From Paracoccaceae bacterium (GTDB lineage Bacteria; Pseudomonadota; Alphaproteobacteria; Rhodobacterales; Rhodobacteraceae): DNA of 64,000 bases. Below, piece after piece: positions 26,835-37,735 of this stretch. Every line of letters starts with the position of its first letter. Position 1 is the first letter of the stretch. The translations under genes were made by a program, and so were the position numbers. The stretch covers positions 36,265 through 100,264 of the forward strand of contig PAQV01000095.1 in assembly GCA_002709405.1 (NCBI GenBank), given 5' to 3'. The notes under the pieces are model-generated. The model ran no database searches. It saw nothing but the letters and a program-made list of their open reading frames with translations, and was not told the DNA's origin.

Positions 26835-27031
26835 GTCCGCCAGAGTGGGGGCATGGGGTTTGAAATTCAATAACAGCCGGGGGTTGGGGGCGTGGTTATC
26901 CGATATCAGGGGGGTGTTATTGCCTGATTTCGGGGGGCTGGCCGAGGGTGAGCCCATGCCGCCGGGCCATGTGCCCGGTCATGTGTCCGAAGAGGATACG
27001 CACCACTTCAAGATCAGGAAGGAGACCTGAC

Positions 27032-27610
27032 ATGCCCCGCCTTCAGACCCCGAAGAAGACCCGTTTCATCCCCGCCCTGGTGGCCTCGGCCGCACTGGCC
27101 CTGTCGGGGGTGGCCACTCCGGCGCGGGCCGGAGAGATCGATCCGGGCGCCGTGGTTGCCGGGGCGATCACCCTGGGCCTGCTGGCGGCCATCGTCAGCA
27201 ACAACAAGAATGACCACAAGTCCGCCCCGCCGCCCAATGTCTATACGGTCAAGCCGGTGACCCGGACCAAGCCGGGCCATTGGCAGGGGCAGCCCCTGTA
27301 TGGTCAGAACGGGTATAACCAGAACGGGCATTACCAGAACGGGCATGGCCAGGGTTGGACCAACGGGCACCGGGCGAAGGCACCGAAAGGGCAGGGGTGG
27401 AACGTGCTGCCCGCGTCCTGCCTGCGCGACGTGACGCGGCCCGGGGATACGATGACATTGTACGGTCAGCATTGCCTGGCCCAGGCCCAGGTCAAGGTGA
27501 AGGACCTGCCCCAGGTCTGTGCCGTGAAGGTGCCGACGCGGGACGGGACCTATACCGGGTTCGACCCGTCCTGCATGAAGGCGCGGGGCTACCGGGTCGG
27601 GATGCGCTGA
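27032..27610 (+). CDS. Secreted Asn/Gly-rich protein, function unknown
   Basis: The product has 192 residues. A signal peptide ends at ATPARAG (about 32), and a second hydrophobic stretch VVAGAITLGLLAAIVS (about 37-55) is followed by NNKNDHKS. Residues 85-112 contain a low-complexity Asn-Gly tract (QNGYNQNGHYQNGHGQG). The C-terminal 65 residues have four Cys (SCLRDV, HCLAQA, VCAVKV, SCMKARGY) that could form two disulfides. The ribosome site AGGAAGGAG is strong. I do not recognise the family. The layout suggests an envelope-associated protein. Confidence 0.72.
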   Translation: MPRLQTPKKTRFIPALVASAALALSGVATPARAGEIDPGAVVAGAITLGLLAAIVSNNKNDHKSAPPPNVYTVKPVTRTKPGHWQGQPLYGQNGYNQNGHYQNGHGQGWTNGHRAKAPKGQGWNVLPASCLRDVTRPGDTMTLYGQHCLAQAQVKVKDLPQVCAVKVPTRDGTYTGFDPSCMKARGYRVGMR

Positions 27611-27634
27611 GGCCTGTCGAGCAGCCCAGCCGCC

Positions 27635-27691
27635 GGCCGCGTCCGGGGAAAGCACCGCCCACCCACCCGCTTTCCCCGGACGCGGCCTTTT
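27635..27691 (+). terminator. Long-stem terminator after the Asn/Gly-rich protein gene
   Basis: GGCCGCGTCCGGGGAAAGC pairs perfectly with GCTTTCCCCGGACGCGGCC (19 bp) across a 15-base loop and is followed by TTTT. Confidence 0.92.
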
Positions 27692-27745
27692 CACTTCGGT
27701 TTTGACCCTTGCGCCCCGGTCCCGGCCGGGGTTGTTCTATGTGTC

Positions 27746-28395
27746 ATGCCCAAGCCCATTTCGAAGCCCGGTTCCAAGACCCGGTCCACCCCCGACTTCG
27801 CCTATGAAACCCGCCTGTTTGCGGCCGGCGCCCTGCGCGTGGCGGGCAGTGACGAGGTCGGCCGCGGGCCCCTGGCCGGCCCGGTGGTGGCGGCGGCCGT
27901 GGTGCTGGACCCGGCGGCCATCCCCGCGGGCCTGAACGATTCAAAGACCCTGTCGAAGAAACGCCGGTCCCGCCTGGCCGCCCAGATCGCCGAGGTGGCC
28001 GAGGTGTCCATCGCCCAGGCCAGCGTGGCCGAGATCGACGAGATGAACATCCTGCAGGCCAGCCTGCTGGCCATGGAACGGGCCGTGGCGGGGCTGGCCG
28101 TGTTGCCCGATCACGTGCTGGTCGACGGCAAGTGGATCCCGCAAGGGTTGAGCATGCCCGCCACGCCGGTCATCGGCGGGGACGCGCGCAGCCTGTCGAT
28201 CGCGGCGGCCTCGATTGTGGCAAAAACATGGCGCGATCGCGTCATGGTGGATTTGGCGCAACAGCATCCGGGCTATGGATGGGAAACCAATGCGGGCTAT
28301 CCTTCAAAAGCGCATCGCGATGCGCTCCGAGATCTTGGTGTAACCCCACATCATAGGCGTTCATTCCGGCCCGTCCACAATATCTTGTATCAAGA

Positions 28396-28405
<10 letters not shown>
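27746..28405 (+). CDS. rnhB: Ribonuclease HII
   Basis: The product has 219 residues. [21 protein letters not shown] holds the first catalytic Asp-Glu pair (Asp36, Glu37), DHVLVDGKW a further Asp, and [14 protein letters not shown] the conserved substrate-binding block. The end HHRRSFRPV is typical of the family. The enzyme removes RNA from RNA-DNA hybrids and single ribonucleotides. A 20-residue Lys/Pro-rich N-terminal extension is common in alphaproteobacterial forms. It is followed directly by ccrM, a common order in this class. Confidence 0.95.
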
Positions 28406-29604
<1,199 letters not shown>

Positions 29605-29964
29605 TCCGGGCCGTCGCCTGACCCCGACATTTCAAGTTTCAAGAACACCGCCCGTGTCTGCGGCCTGACGTAGGCACGACACCTGGCCCCGCCTTGCCTG
29701 GCGGGGCCTTTTTTTGAAAGGCCCGATGACCGGGCTGCCGGCACAGACACCAGACGTCCATCGTGGGCACCATGCACGCATGCCCTCCGGGCCGCGTACT
29801 TCGATCGTAGCAAGCGTAACATTCCGGCCACGCCGGGCCCGGGGCCAAGGGATTGCTGAGACCCGGCCCCAAATTTGCCCCAATTGGGCCGGAGACAACG
29901 CGTTGAGCAGCAAGCGGGCCCGGCCTTCATCCTTGGCGGGCGCCGAAGACAGGGAACCACCGGG
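29605..29964. other. 360-bp intergenic region with a terminator and no gene
   Basis: Apart from the terminator at 29685-29715 I see no convincing gene. The rest is GC-rich with short self-complementary pieces (for example CCCAATTGGG near 29879) and presumably holds the promoter of the acidic repeat protein gene. Confidence 0.5.
29685..29715 (+). terminator. Rho-independent terminator downstream of ccrM
   Basis: GGCCCCGCC pairs perfectly with GGCGGGGCC across a 6-base loop, followed by seven T. Confidence 0.95.
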
Positions 29965-30843
29965 ATGACCACACGCAAGACCAGGTACGACATCGACGAT
30001 CAATACAGCTGGGACGAAAAGACCCGCGTCTACGATGACGAGGGGGCGATGATCGCCCGCGAGACCCTCTATGACGACGGGCGCGAAGTTGTCGTGACCT
30101 ACGAGGACGGGGTTCTGGCCACCAAGACCGATCTTGATAACGGCGACAGCCACGACTGGGTCTCGAAGTACATGGAGTACGACGAGAACGGCAAGATCGA
30201 GTACCTGGACAAGGTCTATGACGACGGCCGCCACCTGCAGCAGACCTACGAGAACGGCCAGGTCACGCAGAAGGCCTGGGAGGACAACGGCGACATCTAC
30301 ACCTGGGAAACCAAGGTCGAGGATTTCGAGGACGGCCAGGTCAAGACGGCGACCATCCTGTACGACGATGGCCTGCTGCTGGACGCCTATTACATGGACG
30401 GCGTGCTCGCGACCGAGTTCTGGCAGGACACCAGGGACGCCTATGACTGGGACGAGCGGTATAACCAGTTCGACGATGGTCAGCTGGTGGTGTCCTCGAC
30501 GGCCTATGACGACGGGCGGGCGCTGGATGTCTTCTACGATGGGGGCGAAACCGTTTCCAAGTTCTGGGTCGACGGGGCGGACGTGTTCTCGTGGGCGTGG
30601 AAGGACGAAAGCTACGAGAATGACGAGCTGGTTTACCGCCACACGATGAAGGACGAGGGCACCGAGGTGTTTTCGACCTTCGAGGACGGCGAGATCGTCG
30701 AAGAGGTCAAGGTCGACAGCCGCGATCTGTACGCGTGGGACAGCCGGACGACCCTGTACGAGGACGGCGAGGCGGTCTCCATGACCACGGTGTTCGACGA
30801 CGGGTCCGAGGATATCGTGACCTACGCCGACCTGATGGGCTGA
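29965..30843 (+). CDS. Acidic protein built of six 48-49-residue repeats, function unknown
   Basis: The product has 292 residues and is nearly all repeat. Trp occurs at 16, 65, 114, 162, 210 and 258, a period of 49, 49, 48, 48 and 48. Each unit has the pattern W, about 7 residues, Y/F-D/E-D-G, about 8 residues, YDDGR or similar, then TYEDG and D-x-x-D before the next W. It is very rich in Asp and Glu, and Asp/Gly turns could bind calcium or form a beta-strand solenoid. It has no signal peptide or membrane segment. Strong terminators flank it, so it is a single-gene unit. The pattern recalls MORN or toxin-immunity DG repeats, but I cannot assign a family. Confidence 0.75.
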   Translation: MTTRKTRYDIDDQYSWDEKTRVYDDEGAMIARETLYDDGREVVVTYEDGVLATKTDLDNGDSHDWVSKYMEYDENGKIEYLDKVYDDGRHLQQTYENGQVTQKAWEDNGDIYTWETKVEDFEDGQVKTATILYDDGLLLDAYYMDGVLATEFWQDTRDAYDWDERYNQFDDGQLVVSSTAYDDGRALDVFYDGGETVSKFWVDGADVFSWAWKDESYENDELVYRHTMKDEGTEVFSTFEDGEIVEEVKVDSRDLYAWDSRTTLYEDGEAVSMTTVFDDGSEDIVTYADLMG

Positions 30844-30871
30844 GGTCCCGGGCGTTTTACGCCACCGACGC

Positions 30872-30895
30872 AAGGCGGGCCCCGGCCCGCCTTTT
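30872..30895 (+). terminator. Terminator after the acidic repeat protein gene
   Basis: AAGGCGGGCC and GGCCCGCCTT pair across a 2-base loop, followed by TT. Confidence 0.85.
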
Positions 30896-31057
30896 GCCTG
30901 TTATAAGGTGTCCTGGCCTCGGGACCGGGGCCGCGCGTCCCTGGCCGACGCGCCAGGTTGGCCCGGCATGGCCAGTGGGGCCGGCCGGCCAAGGTCAACC
31001 TCGCGCAGGGGGGCGGAACCGGCTAGCCTTGGCCCTGTCACGCCAGAGGTCTGTCCC

Positions 31058-32443
31058 ATGTCCGAAATCTCCTCCGCCCCCAAGCCGTCGGTCTGGCAGG
31101 TCCTGAGGGCGCGCATGGCGCCGGACCCGGTCGTGTCCAACCGCTATACCGATGCCGCCCTGGCCCGGCACAAGCGCGAGGGGCTGGAGATGGCGGTGCG
31201 GGCGCGCTGGGTGGCCCTGTCGGTGGTGGCGGTGCTGCTGCCCATCCTGAATTTCGCCTGGCCGATGCTGTGGTACGAGGCCTTGCTGGCGGCGATGGCG
31301 GCTGTCGGCTGGCTGCAAAAGCGCGTGGGCCGGGTGGGCCGGTCGTTCCTGGAACTGTCGGTGCTGTTCCTGGACCTGGCCCTGCTGACCTTTGCGCTGG
31401 TCTTTCCCAACCCGTTCGAGCAGACCGAATGGCCCTCGGCCCTGACCTATCATTTCGGCAATTTCGCCTATTTCTACATTATCCTGGCGGCGGGGACGTT
31501 GGCCTATTCCTGGCGCACGATCACGGCGATCGGCACCTGGACGGCGATCTTCTGGTCGCTGGGCGCGCTTTGGGTGCATTACAAGGGCGTGACCGTCCCC
31601 GAGCTGACCGTGGCGGCGCAGCAGGCCTTTGGCGACGACGGCCGGATCCTGGAGCTGCTGGATCCGAACCGGGTGCAGGCCGACATTCGGTTGCAGGAAA
31701 TCGTGGTCTTCCTGATCGTGTGCTACGTGCTGGCGTTCTCGATCCGGCGGTTGCAGCGGCTGGTGTTGAGCAACGCGGCACTGGAACGGGAGAGGTCGAA
31801 CCTGTCGCGGTATTTCTCGCCCCGGGTGGTCGACGAGCTGTCGCGCAACGACGAGCCGCTCAAGGAGATCCGCGAACATGACGTGGCGGTGCTGTTCGTC
31901 GATATCGAGGGGTTCACCGGTTTCGCGGCCGGGCGGCCGGCGCCAGAGGTGATCGGGGTCCTGCGGCGGTTCCACGGGATGATGGAGGCGCGGGTCTTCG
32001 GGCACGGGGGCACGCTGGACAAGTTCCTGGGCGACGGGCTGATGGCGACCTTCGGGACACCTGTGCCCGGGGAAAGGGACGCGGTGAACGCGGTGGCCGC
32101 GATGCGGGCGATGATGGCCGACATGGCCGCGTGGAACGCGGTGCGGGAAGAGGCCGGAGAGCCGCCCTTGCGGGCTCGGTTCGGGTTGCACGTGGGGCCG
32201 GTGGTGCTGGGCGATATCGGGGCGACGCAGCTGGAATTCGCGGTGATCGGCCACACGGTGAACGTGGCCAGCCGGCTGGAGGCGCTGACCCGCGAATTGG
32301 GTGTGACGGCCGTATTGAGCGACGAGATGCGGGCGGCGGCGATTGCGGCTGGCGGAGAAGCCCTGTTGGACGGGATCAGCCGGCGCGCGGGCATCACGAT
32401 CCGGGGCATCGACGGGGCTGTCACCGTGTGGACCCTGGGATGA
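31058..32443 (+). CDS. Membrane-bound class III adenylate/guanylate cyclase
   Basis: The product has 461 residues. About six membrane helices lie between residues 48 and 230. A linker (RRLQRLVLSNAALERERSNLSRYFSPRVVDEL) of the type that couples sensor and catalytic domains leads to the cyclase domain (275-460). Metal-binding Asp282 (VLFVDIEGFTGFA) and Asp326 (DKFLGDGLMATFG), Lys322, and Asn402/Arg406 (HTVNVASRLEAL) are present. The purine-selecting partner position is Glu393 (LEFAVIG), where adenylate cyclases usually have Asp, so nucleotide preference is not certain. The membrane part resembles other Rhodobacteraceae cyclases; the signal is unknown. Confidence 0.88.
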   Translation: MSEISSAPKPSVWQVLRARMAPDPVVSNRYTDAALARHKREGLEMAVRARWVALSVVAVLLPILNFAWPMLWYEALLAAMAAVGWLQKRVGRVGRSFLELSVLFLDLALLTFALVFPNPFEQTEWPSALTYHFGNFAYFYIILAAGTLAYSWRTITAIGTWTAIFWSLGALWVHYKGVTVPELTVAAQQAFGDDGRILELLDPNRVQADIRLQEIVVFLIVCYVLAFSIRRLQRLVLSNAALERERSNLSRYFSPRVVDELSRNDEPLKEIREHDVAVLFVDIEGFTGFAAGRPAPEVIGVLRRFHGMMEARVFGHGGTLDKFLGDGLMATFGTPVPGERDAVNAVAAMRAMMADMAAWNAVREEAGEPPLRARFGLHVGPVVLGDIGATQLEFAVIGHTVNVASRLEALTRELGVTAVLSDEMRAAAIAAGGEALLDGISRRAGITIRGIDGAVTVWTLG

Positions 32444-32456
32444 GGATAAAGGGGAA

Positions 32457-32517
32457 GATGGGTCAAATGACCCATCCTACGCCCACAGTTTTTGTAGGAT
32501 GGGTCATTTGACCCATC
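32457..32517. repeat. Dispersed palindromic repeat, copy 2 (double unit)
   Basis: Two inverted units, each ATGGGTCAAATGACCCAT plus CCTAC, face each other across about 13 bp. Inner bases differ from copy 1 (CAAATG versus CGAAACG) but pairing is preserved. It lies between the stop codons of the convergent cyclase and ABC ATPase genes, 13 and 7 bp from them. Confidence 0.85.
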
Positions 32518-32524
32518 ACTTGCT

Positions 32525-33592
32525 TCAGGGGGCGCCGTTGGCGCGGGCGTTGGCCATGACGGCCAGCCGGGCGGCCAGGGCCTGCGATTGCGGCGGGGCC
32601 GGGGGGAAGACCATTTCGGCCCGCTGATCGGCATGGTGGCACGCCACGCGGGCGGCAGCGCCCATGGGCCGGGCCTCGGGCCGGGTGGTCCGGCACAGGT
32701 CGGTGGCCAGCGGGCAGCGCGGCGCGAAGGCGCAGCCGGGACCGGGGTCGAGCGCCGAGGGCGCCTCGCCCTCGGGCGGCTCGGTGGCGGCCCGCAGGCC
32801 GGGGACGGGCCGGGGAGCGGCCTCGATCAGGGCGCGGGTGTAGGGATGGCGCGGATCGGCGAAAAGCTGGTCGGCCGGGGCTTCCTCGACGATGCGGCCC
32901 AGGTACATGACGGCCACCCGGTCGGCGATATGGCGCACCACCGAAAGATCGTGGGAAATGAAGACGTAGGCCATGCCGTATTCCCGCTGCAGGTCCTGCA
33001 GCAGGTTCACGATCTGGGCCTGCACCGACACGTCCAGCGCCGACACCGGCTCGTCGCAGACGATCAGCCGGGGCCGCGTGGCAATGGCCCGGGCGATGCA
33101 GATCCGCTGGCGCTGGCCGCCCGAAAATTCATGCGGGTAGCGGTCGGCATGGTGGGCGGCCAGGCCCACGGTTTCCAGCAGCCGGGAGGTGACCTCGCGG
33201 GCCCTGTCGCCATGGGCCACGTCGTGCAGCAGCAGCGGTTCCATCAGGGTCTCGCGCACGGTCATCCGCGGGTTCAGCGAGCCGAACGGGTCCTGGAAGA
33301 CCATCTGCATGTTGCGCCGCAGGGCCTGCAGGCGGTTGGCCGGCAGGGTGGTGATCTCTTCGCCGTCCAGCTTGACCGACCCGGCCGAGGGATCCTGCAG
33401 GCGCAGCACCGCCCGCCCCGTCGTCGACTTGCCGCAACCGGATTCGCCGACGATGGCCAGGGTCTCGCCCCCGGCCACCGAAAAGGACACGTCGGACACG
33501 GCCTGCACGACGCCCTTCTTGCGCCCGAACAGCCCGCCGCCGATGGGGAAATGCTTGGTCAGGCCCGAGACCTCGAGGACGTTGGGTTTCAT
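32525..33592 (-). CDS. ABC transporter ATP-binding protein, dipeptide/oligopeptide (DppF/OppF) type
   Basis: The product has 355 residues. Walker A (GESGCGKST), signature ([15 protein letters not shown]), Walker B ([12 protein letters not shown]) and switch His (FISHDLSVV) are present. A C-terminal oligopeptide-type Cys-containing region ([15 protein letters not shown]) follows. It is the last gene of the minus-strand operon, and its ATG overlaps the stop of the DppD-type gene. It should power a peptide- or opine-class importer together with that gene. Confidence 0.9.
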   Translation of the reverse strand: MKPNVLEVSGLTKHFPIGGGLFGRKKGVVQAVSDVSFSVAGGETLAIVGESGCGKSTTGRAVLRLQDPSAGSVKLDGEEITTLPANRLQALRRNMQMVFQDPFGSLNPRMTVRETLMEPLLLHDVAHGDRAREVTSRLLETVGLAAHHADRYPHEFSGGQRQRICIARAIATRPRLIVCDEPVSALDVSVQAQIVNLLQDLQREYGMAYVFISHDLSVVRHIADRVAVMYLGRIVEEAPADQLFADPRHPYTRALIEAAPRPVPGLRAATEPPEGEAPSALDPGPGCAFAPRCPLATDLCRTTRPEARPMGAAARVACHHADQRAEMVFPPAPPQSQALAARLAVMANARANGAP

Positions 33593-34578
33593 GCGGCGAT
33601 CTCCTCGATGGGCGCGCGCCAGCAGGCCACAAGCCGGCCTGGGCCGATCTCGCGCAGGGGCGGCGGGCTGGCCCGGCATTGGTCCGTAGCCAGCGGGCAG
33701 CGCGAGGCAAATCGGCAGCCCGCTGGCATGGCCCAGGGCGGAGGAACAGTGCCCGGGATGGTTTCGAGCCGGTCGGCATCCGTGTCCAGGCGGGGCACGG
33801 CGGCCATCAGGCCCAGCGTGTAGGGGTGCATCGGCCCGTCGAACAGGTCCCTGGCCGGGGCCCGTTCGACAACCTTGCCGGCATACATGACCACGACGTC
33901 GTCGCAGGTTTCGGCCACCACGCCCAGGTCGTGTGTGATCAGCATGATCGCCGCGCCGGTGCGGTCCGACAGGTCGCGCATCAGGTCGAGGATCTGGGCC
34001 TGGATGGTCACGTCCAGGGCCGTTGTCGGTTCGTCCGCGATCAGCAGTTCGGGGTTGTTGGCGAGCGCGAGGGCGATCATCACCCGCTGGCGCTGGCCTC
34101 CGGACAGCTGGTGGGGAAAGTCGTCGACCCGTTTCGAGGGCGAGGGCAGGCGCACGAGGTCCAGCAGTTCGATCGCCCGCTCGCGGGCCTCGCGCTTGTT
34201 GGACGTGCCGTGGGCCTTCAGGCATTCGATGATCTGGGCGCCGATCGTGTAGACCGGGTTCAGCGAGGTCATCGGTTCCTGGAACACCATGCCCATGCGT
34301 CCGCCACGCAGGGCGCGCCGCTCGGACGCGGGCATGGTCAGCAGATCCCGGCCCTCGAACAGGACCTGGCCGCCGGCGTAGCGGCCCGGGGGCGTGGGGA
34401 TCAGGCCCATGATGCCCAGCGAGGTCACCGATTTCCCGCAGCCCGATTCTCCGACCACGCCCAGGGTCTTGCCCCGGTCGAGCGAAAAGCTGATCCCGTC
34501 GACGGCACGCACGGCACCGCCGTCGGTCTTGAATTCGATGGCCAGGTCGCGGACTTCAAGCAGCGGGGTGTCGGTCAT
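33589..34578 (-). CDS. ABC transporter ATP-binding protein, dipeptide/oligopeptide (DppD/OppD) type
   Basis: The product has 329 residues. Walker A ([17 protein letters not shown]), signature ([15 protein letters not shown]), Walker B ([12 protein letters not shown]) and switch His (LITHDLGVV) are present, then the OppD C-terminal block ([15 protein letters not shown]). It overlaps both neighbours by 1-4 bases (ATGA), so translation is tightly coupled. Confidence 0.9.
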   Translation of the reverse strand: MTDTPLLEVRDLAIEFKTDGGAVRAVDGISFSLDRGKTLGVVGESGCGKSVTSLGIMGLIPTPPGRYAGGQVLFEGRDLLTMPASERRALRGGRMGMVFQEPMTSLNPVYTIGAQIIECLKAHGTSNKREARERAIELLDLVRLPSPSKRVDDFPHQLSGGQRQRVMIALALANNPELLIADEPTTALDVTIQAQILDLMRDLSDRTGAAIMLITHDLGVVAETCDDVVVMYAGKVVERAPARDLFDGPMHPYTLGLMAAVPRLDTDADRLETIPGTVPPPWAMPAGCRFASRCPLATDQCRASPPPLREIGPGRLVACWRAPIEEIAA

Positions 34579-36020
34579 CAGCTTGCCTTCGGCGCGTAGT
34601 TGATGGGGGCGGCCTGGTCGTGGGTGCGGTCGCGGAAGTCGAGCTTCTGGAATTCGACCTCGGCCCGGCGTTGGGCGTCTTCCAGCCCGTCAAGGGCGGC
34701 GGGCAGGTCGAAGGTCTTCAACTCTCCGCCCCGGACAAGGCCCGCGCCGTCGACGAAGGTGTCGGTCACGGCGCGCTCGGCGGCGACGTAGATCAGCGAG
34801 GCCAGCGGGTCGCGCAGGGGGCGCATCGCCGGGTGGGTGATGTCGGCCAGGAACAGGTCCGCTTTTGCGCTGACGGCCAGCTTGCCGATGTCGTCGCGGC
34901 CCAGGATCGCCGCGCCGCCGATCGTCGCGGCGTCGAAGGCATCGGTGGTGCGCAGGTCGTAGACGTCCTTGGACGTGATGCGCGAGTTGATCAGGGCGTG
35001 GCGGATTTCCTCCAGCATGTTGTGCGGGTAGGTGTCGGTGCCGATGCCCATGGGAATGCCGCCCCGGATGTACTTGCCGAAGGTGTGCATGGTCACGCCG
35101 CGCCGCTGGAACACGGTCGGGCAATGGGCAACAGCGGTGCCCGAGGCCTTGAGCGTTTCGAAATCCGCGCCGTCGGGCCAGGCCGTCCACGGGTGGGTGT
35201 CGTTCAGGAAGATGCCGTGGCCGATGATCGTGCGGTCGGTCAGCACGCCAAGGCTGTCCAGCCACTGGATGGGCGTCATGCCGTGGCGGGTGGTGATCTC
35301 GTTGAACTCGACCATCGACTGGGCGGCGTGGATCTGCATCTTGATCCCGCGCTTCTCGGCCTCGGCATAGCTGTCCTTGATCAGCTCGGGCGAGCAGGTG
35401 TCGATCTGGGACGGCGCGACCATGGCGGTCAGCCGGTCGCAGGGATGGGCGATGGCGGCGTCGATCGTGTCCATGGCGATCTGCATCGCGCCGCGGCCGT
35501 CGTCCTCGGCCCATTCGTAATCCACCGAATGGCCGGTTTCGGTGTACCAGCGGGCCGAGCGGTACATCGGGGCCACGACGACCCGCAGGCCCGAGGCCTC
35601 GGCGAGGCTCAGCCATTCGGGATAGGCGACCGACAGGTCAACCAGCGTGGTCACGCCGGACAGGGCCAGTTCGGAATAGGCGGTCTTCACGGCGAAGGGG
35701 GTGCCCTGTCCGTCGGGGCGGAACAGCGGCATGAATTCGTACAGCGAGGACATGCGCAGGCCCGGAGAGCCCAGTTCATCCAGCATGCCCTTGTTCATCG
35801 CCTCGGACGAGGGATGGGAATGGATATCCACCAGGCCGGGGCTGACCATGCGGTCCGAGCCGTCGATTTCCTCGTCCACGGGCCCGTCATAGGTGCCGCC
35901 GACCTGCAGGATACCGGTTTCGTCGAAGGCGAGGTCGGCGTTCTGCATCAGGGTGTGGCCGCTGGCGGCCTCGTCCCAGGCGATGATGTAGGCAGCGTTG
36001 CGGATGACGGTGGTGGTCAT
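34578..36020 (-). CDS. Amidohydrolase superfamily deaminase/chlorohydrolase-like enzyme
   Basis: The product has 480 residues. Metal ligands are seen as the HxH of [11 protein letters not shown], His in [13 protein letters not shown], His in [14 protein letters not shown], and Asp in [11 protein letters not shown]. This set fits the cytosine deaminase/TrzN/AtzA branch, which removes an amine or other leaving group from an N-heterocycle or guanidine-like carbon. It sits between the binding protein and the ATPases of the importer, so it probably acts on the imported compound. The first step of the pathway may therefore be hydrolytic deamination. Confidence 0.85.
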   Translation of the reverse strand: MTTTVIRNAAYIIAWDEAASGHTLMQNADLAFDETGILQVGGTYDGPVDEEIDGSDRMVSPGLVDIHSHPSSEAMNKGMLDELGSPGLRMSSLYEFMPLFRPDGQGTPFAVKTAYSELALSGVTTLVDLSVAYPEWLSLAEASGLRVVVAPMYRSARWYTETGHSVDYEWAEDDGRGAMQIAMDTIDAAIAHPCDRLTAMVAPSQIDTCSPELIKDSYAEAEKRGIKMQIHAAQSMVEFNEITTRHGMTPIQWLDSLGVLTDRTIIGHGIFLNDTHPWTAWPDGADFETLKASGTAVAHCPTVFQRRGVTMHTFGKYIRGGIPMGIGTDTYPHNMLEEIRHALINSRITSKDVYDLRTTDAFDAATIGGAAILGRDDIGKLAVSAKADLFLADITHPAMRPLRDPLASLIYVAAERAVTDTFVDGAGLVRGGELKTFDLPAALDGLEDAQRRAEVEFQKLDFRDRTHDQAAPINYAPKAS

Positions 36021-36089
36021 GGTGGCTTGCGATCCTTGGGAGAGTGGGAGGACCGCCCCCGAAGGGACGGCCCGGTGTCGGTGTGACGA

Positions 36090-37676
36090 TCAGTCGGCGA
36101 AGCCGAGCTGCAGGCCCTTGTAAAGGCCGGCGCCGTAGATGTTGTGCGCCTCGAAGGGCTTCATCTTCTTGGACACGGCGATCTGCATCGGCTTGTGGTA
36201 GATCGGCAGCCAGATGGCTTCGTCATGCACGGTTGCCAGCACTTCGCCATAGGCCGCGGCCCGGTCGCCGTCCGACGTGGCGTGCGAGCCGGTCAGCAGC
36301 AGTTCGTCCGTCTTCGGATCGTTGTAGTTCATCCGGTTGGGCGTGGGGATGTTCGACGAGCGGAAGTACAGGTTCAGCGCGTCCCCGGCCGAGACATAGG
36401 GGAAGCCCATGACATACATGTCGAAATCGTCGGTGGCCGACTTGCCCCAGTAGACGGTGGCGTCCATCGGCTCGATCTGCATGTCGATGCCGACCTTCAG
36501 CAGGTCCGCCTGAACCGCTTCGACCGTGGTCTGCCATTCGCCGGTGAAGGTGATCGCCAGGGGCGACAGGACCACGCCGTCCTTTTCACGCTTGCCGGCG
36601 CTGTTCAGCGTCCAGCCCGCTTCGTCCAGAAGGGCCGCGGCCTTTTCGGGATCGTAGGTCAGCAGCTTGTCGTCCAGGCTTTCGTCCCAGTCGAGCGCGC
36701 CCGACGAGATGTAGGAATAGGCCGGTTCGACTTCGCCGAAGAAGAGATCTTCGGCCATGGCTTCCTGGTTCACGGCCAGGTTGATGGCTTCGCGGACCTT
36801 GACGTCGCCCACCATGTCCTTGGTGATCTTGAAGCCGACGTAGTTGGTCCAGAAGGCCTCGTTCGATTCAACGATGTCGACGGTGGGCGCCTTGCGCAGC
36901 TTGTCGACGCCGATGTAGGGGACATAAGGCGAAATGTCGCCCTGGCCGGTCAGCATGGCCACGGTGCGTGTGGCTGCCTCGGGCACGATCTGCCAGGTGA
37001 CCTTTTCAACCTGGGCCGGGCCGGTGTTTTCATAGTTGGTCGGACCCCAGGTGTAGCCCTCGTGACGGGTCAGGACCATCTTGTCGCGCGGCGTCCAGCT
37101 TTCCCAGCAGAACGGGCCGGTGCCGTTGAAGCCGGTGACGCCGAAATCGGGTCCGAGCGCTTCGACGGTTTCCTTGTCGACGACCGAACCGAAGCTTTGG
37201 GCCAGCTGGTACAGCAGTTCCGAGTGGGGTTCGTTCAGCTCGTAGACCAGGGTGGTCGCATCGGGGGCGGTGATCGACTTGACGTCACCCATGCGCCAGC
37301 GGACCGGCGACTTGGTTTCCGGGTCGTACCAGCGGTTCAGCGAATAGGCCACGTCTTCGGCCGTCATCGGCTTGCCGTCGCAGAAGGTCACGCCTTCCTT
37401 GATGGTGAAGGTGTAGGTCAGCGCGTCGTCCGAGATTTCCCAGGACGAGGCCAGGTGCGGGACGATGGTCGACATGTCTTCGTCCAGGCCCACGACCGTG
37501 TCGGCCAGCATGAACAGCACTTCGGATCCCGAAAGCGCGGCGGTGCGGGCCGGGTCGTAGTGGTTGCTGTCCTGGTTGCGGATGATGGTCAGCTCTTGCG
37601 CGGCGGCCGGAAGGGCCAGGACCATCGCGGTGGCGATGCCGAGCCCGGCACGTATCGAGCGGGTCTTTGCGGTCAT
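36090..37676 (-). CDS. ABC transporter substrate-binding protein, family 5 (dipeptide/nickel type)
   Basis: The product has 528 residues. A Sec signal peptide (MTAKTRSIRAGLGIATAMVL, ending PAAAQ) precedes a family 5 solute-binding domain with the blocks TYTFTIKEGVTFCDGKPMTAEDVAYSL, GTGPFCWESWTPRDKMVL, VREAINLAVNQEAMA and EAIWLPIYHKP. It should bind the ligand for the permeases just downstream in the window on the same strand (38.6-39.6 kb, transcribed before it). Family members bind peptides, opines, glutathione or haem, so the ligand is open. Confidence 0.9.
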   Translation of the reverse strand: MTAKTRSIRAGLGIATAMVLALPAAAQELTIIRNQDSNHYDPARTAALSGSEVLFMLADTVVGLDEDMSTIVPHLASSWEISDDALTYTFTIKEGVTFCDGKPMTAEDVAYSLNRWYDPETKSPVRWRMGDVKSITAPDATTLVYELNEPHSELLYQLAQSFGSVVDKETVEALGPDFGVTGFNGTGPFCWESWTPRDKMVLTRHEGYTWGPTNYENTGPAQVEKVTWQIVPEAATRTVAMLTGQGDISPYVPYIGVDKLRKAPTVDIVESNEAFWTNYVGFKITKDMVGDVKVREAINLAVNQEAMAEDLFFGEVEPAYSYISSGALDWDESLDDKLLTYDPEKAAALLDEAGWTLNSAGKREKDGVVLSPLAITFTGEWQTTVEAVQADLLKVGIDMQIEPMDATVYWGKSATDDFDMYVMGFPYVSAGDALNLYFRSSNIPTPNRMNYNDPKTDELLLTGSHATSDGDRAAAYGEVLATVHDEAIWLPIYHKPMQIAVSKKMKPFEAHNIYGAGLYKGLQLGFAD

Positions 37677-37735
37677 GGTGAGGATAGCTCCTTGTTGGTC
37701 GAGTGGTGGGTCTTGTTGTTGTTGTTATTGAGGGA

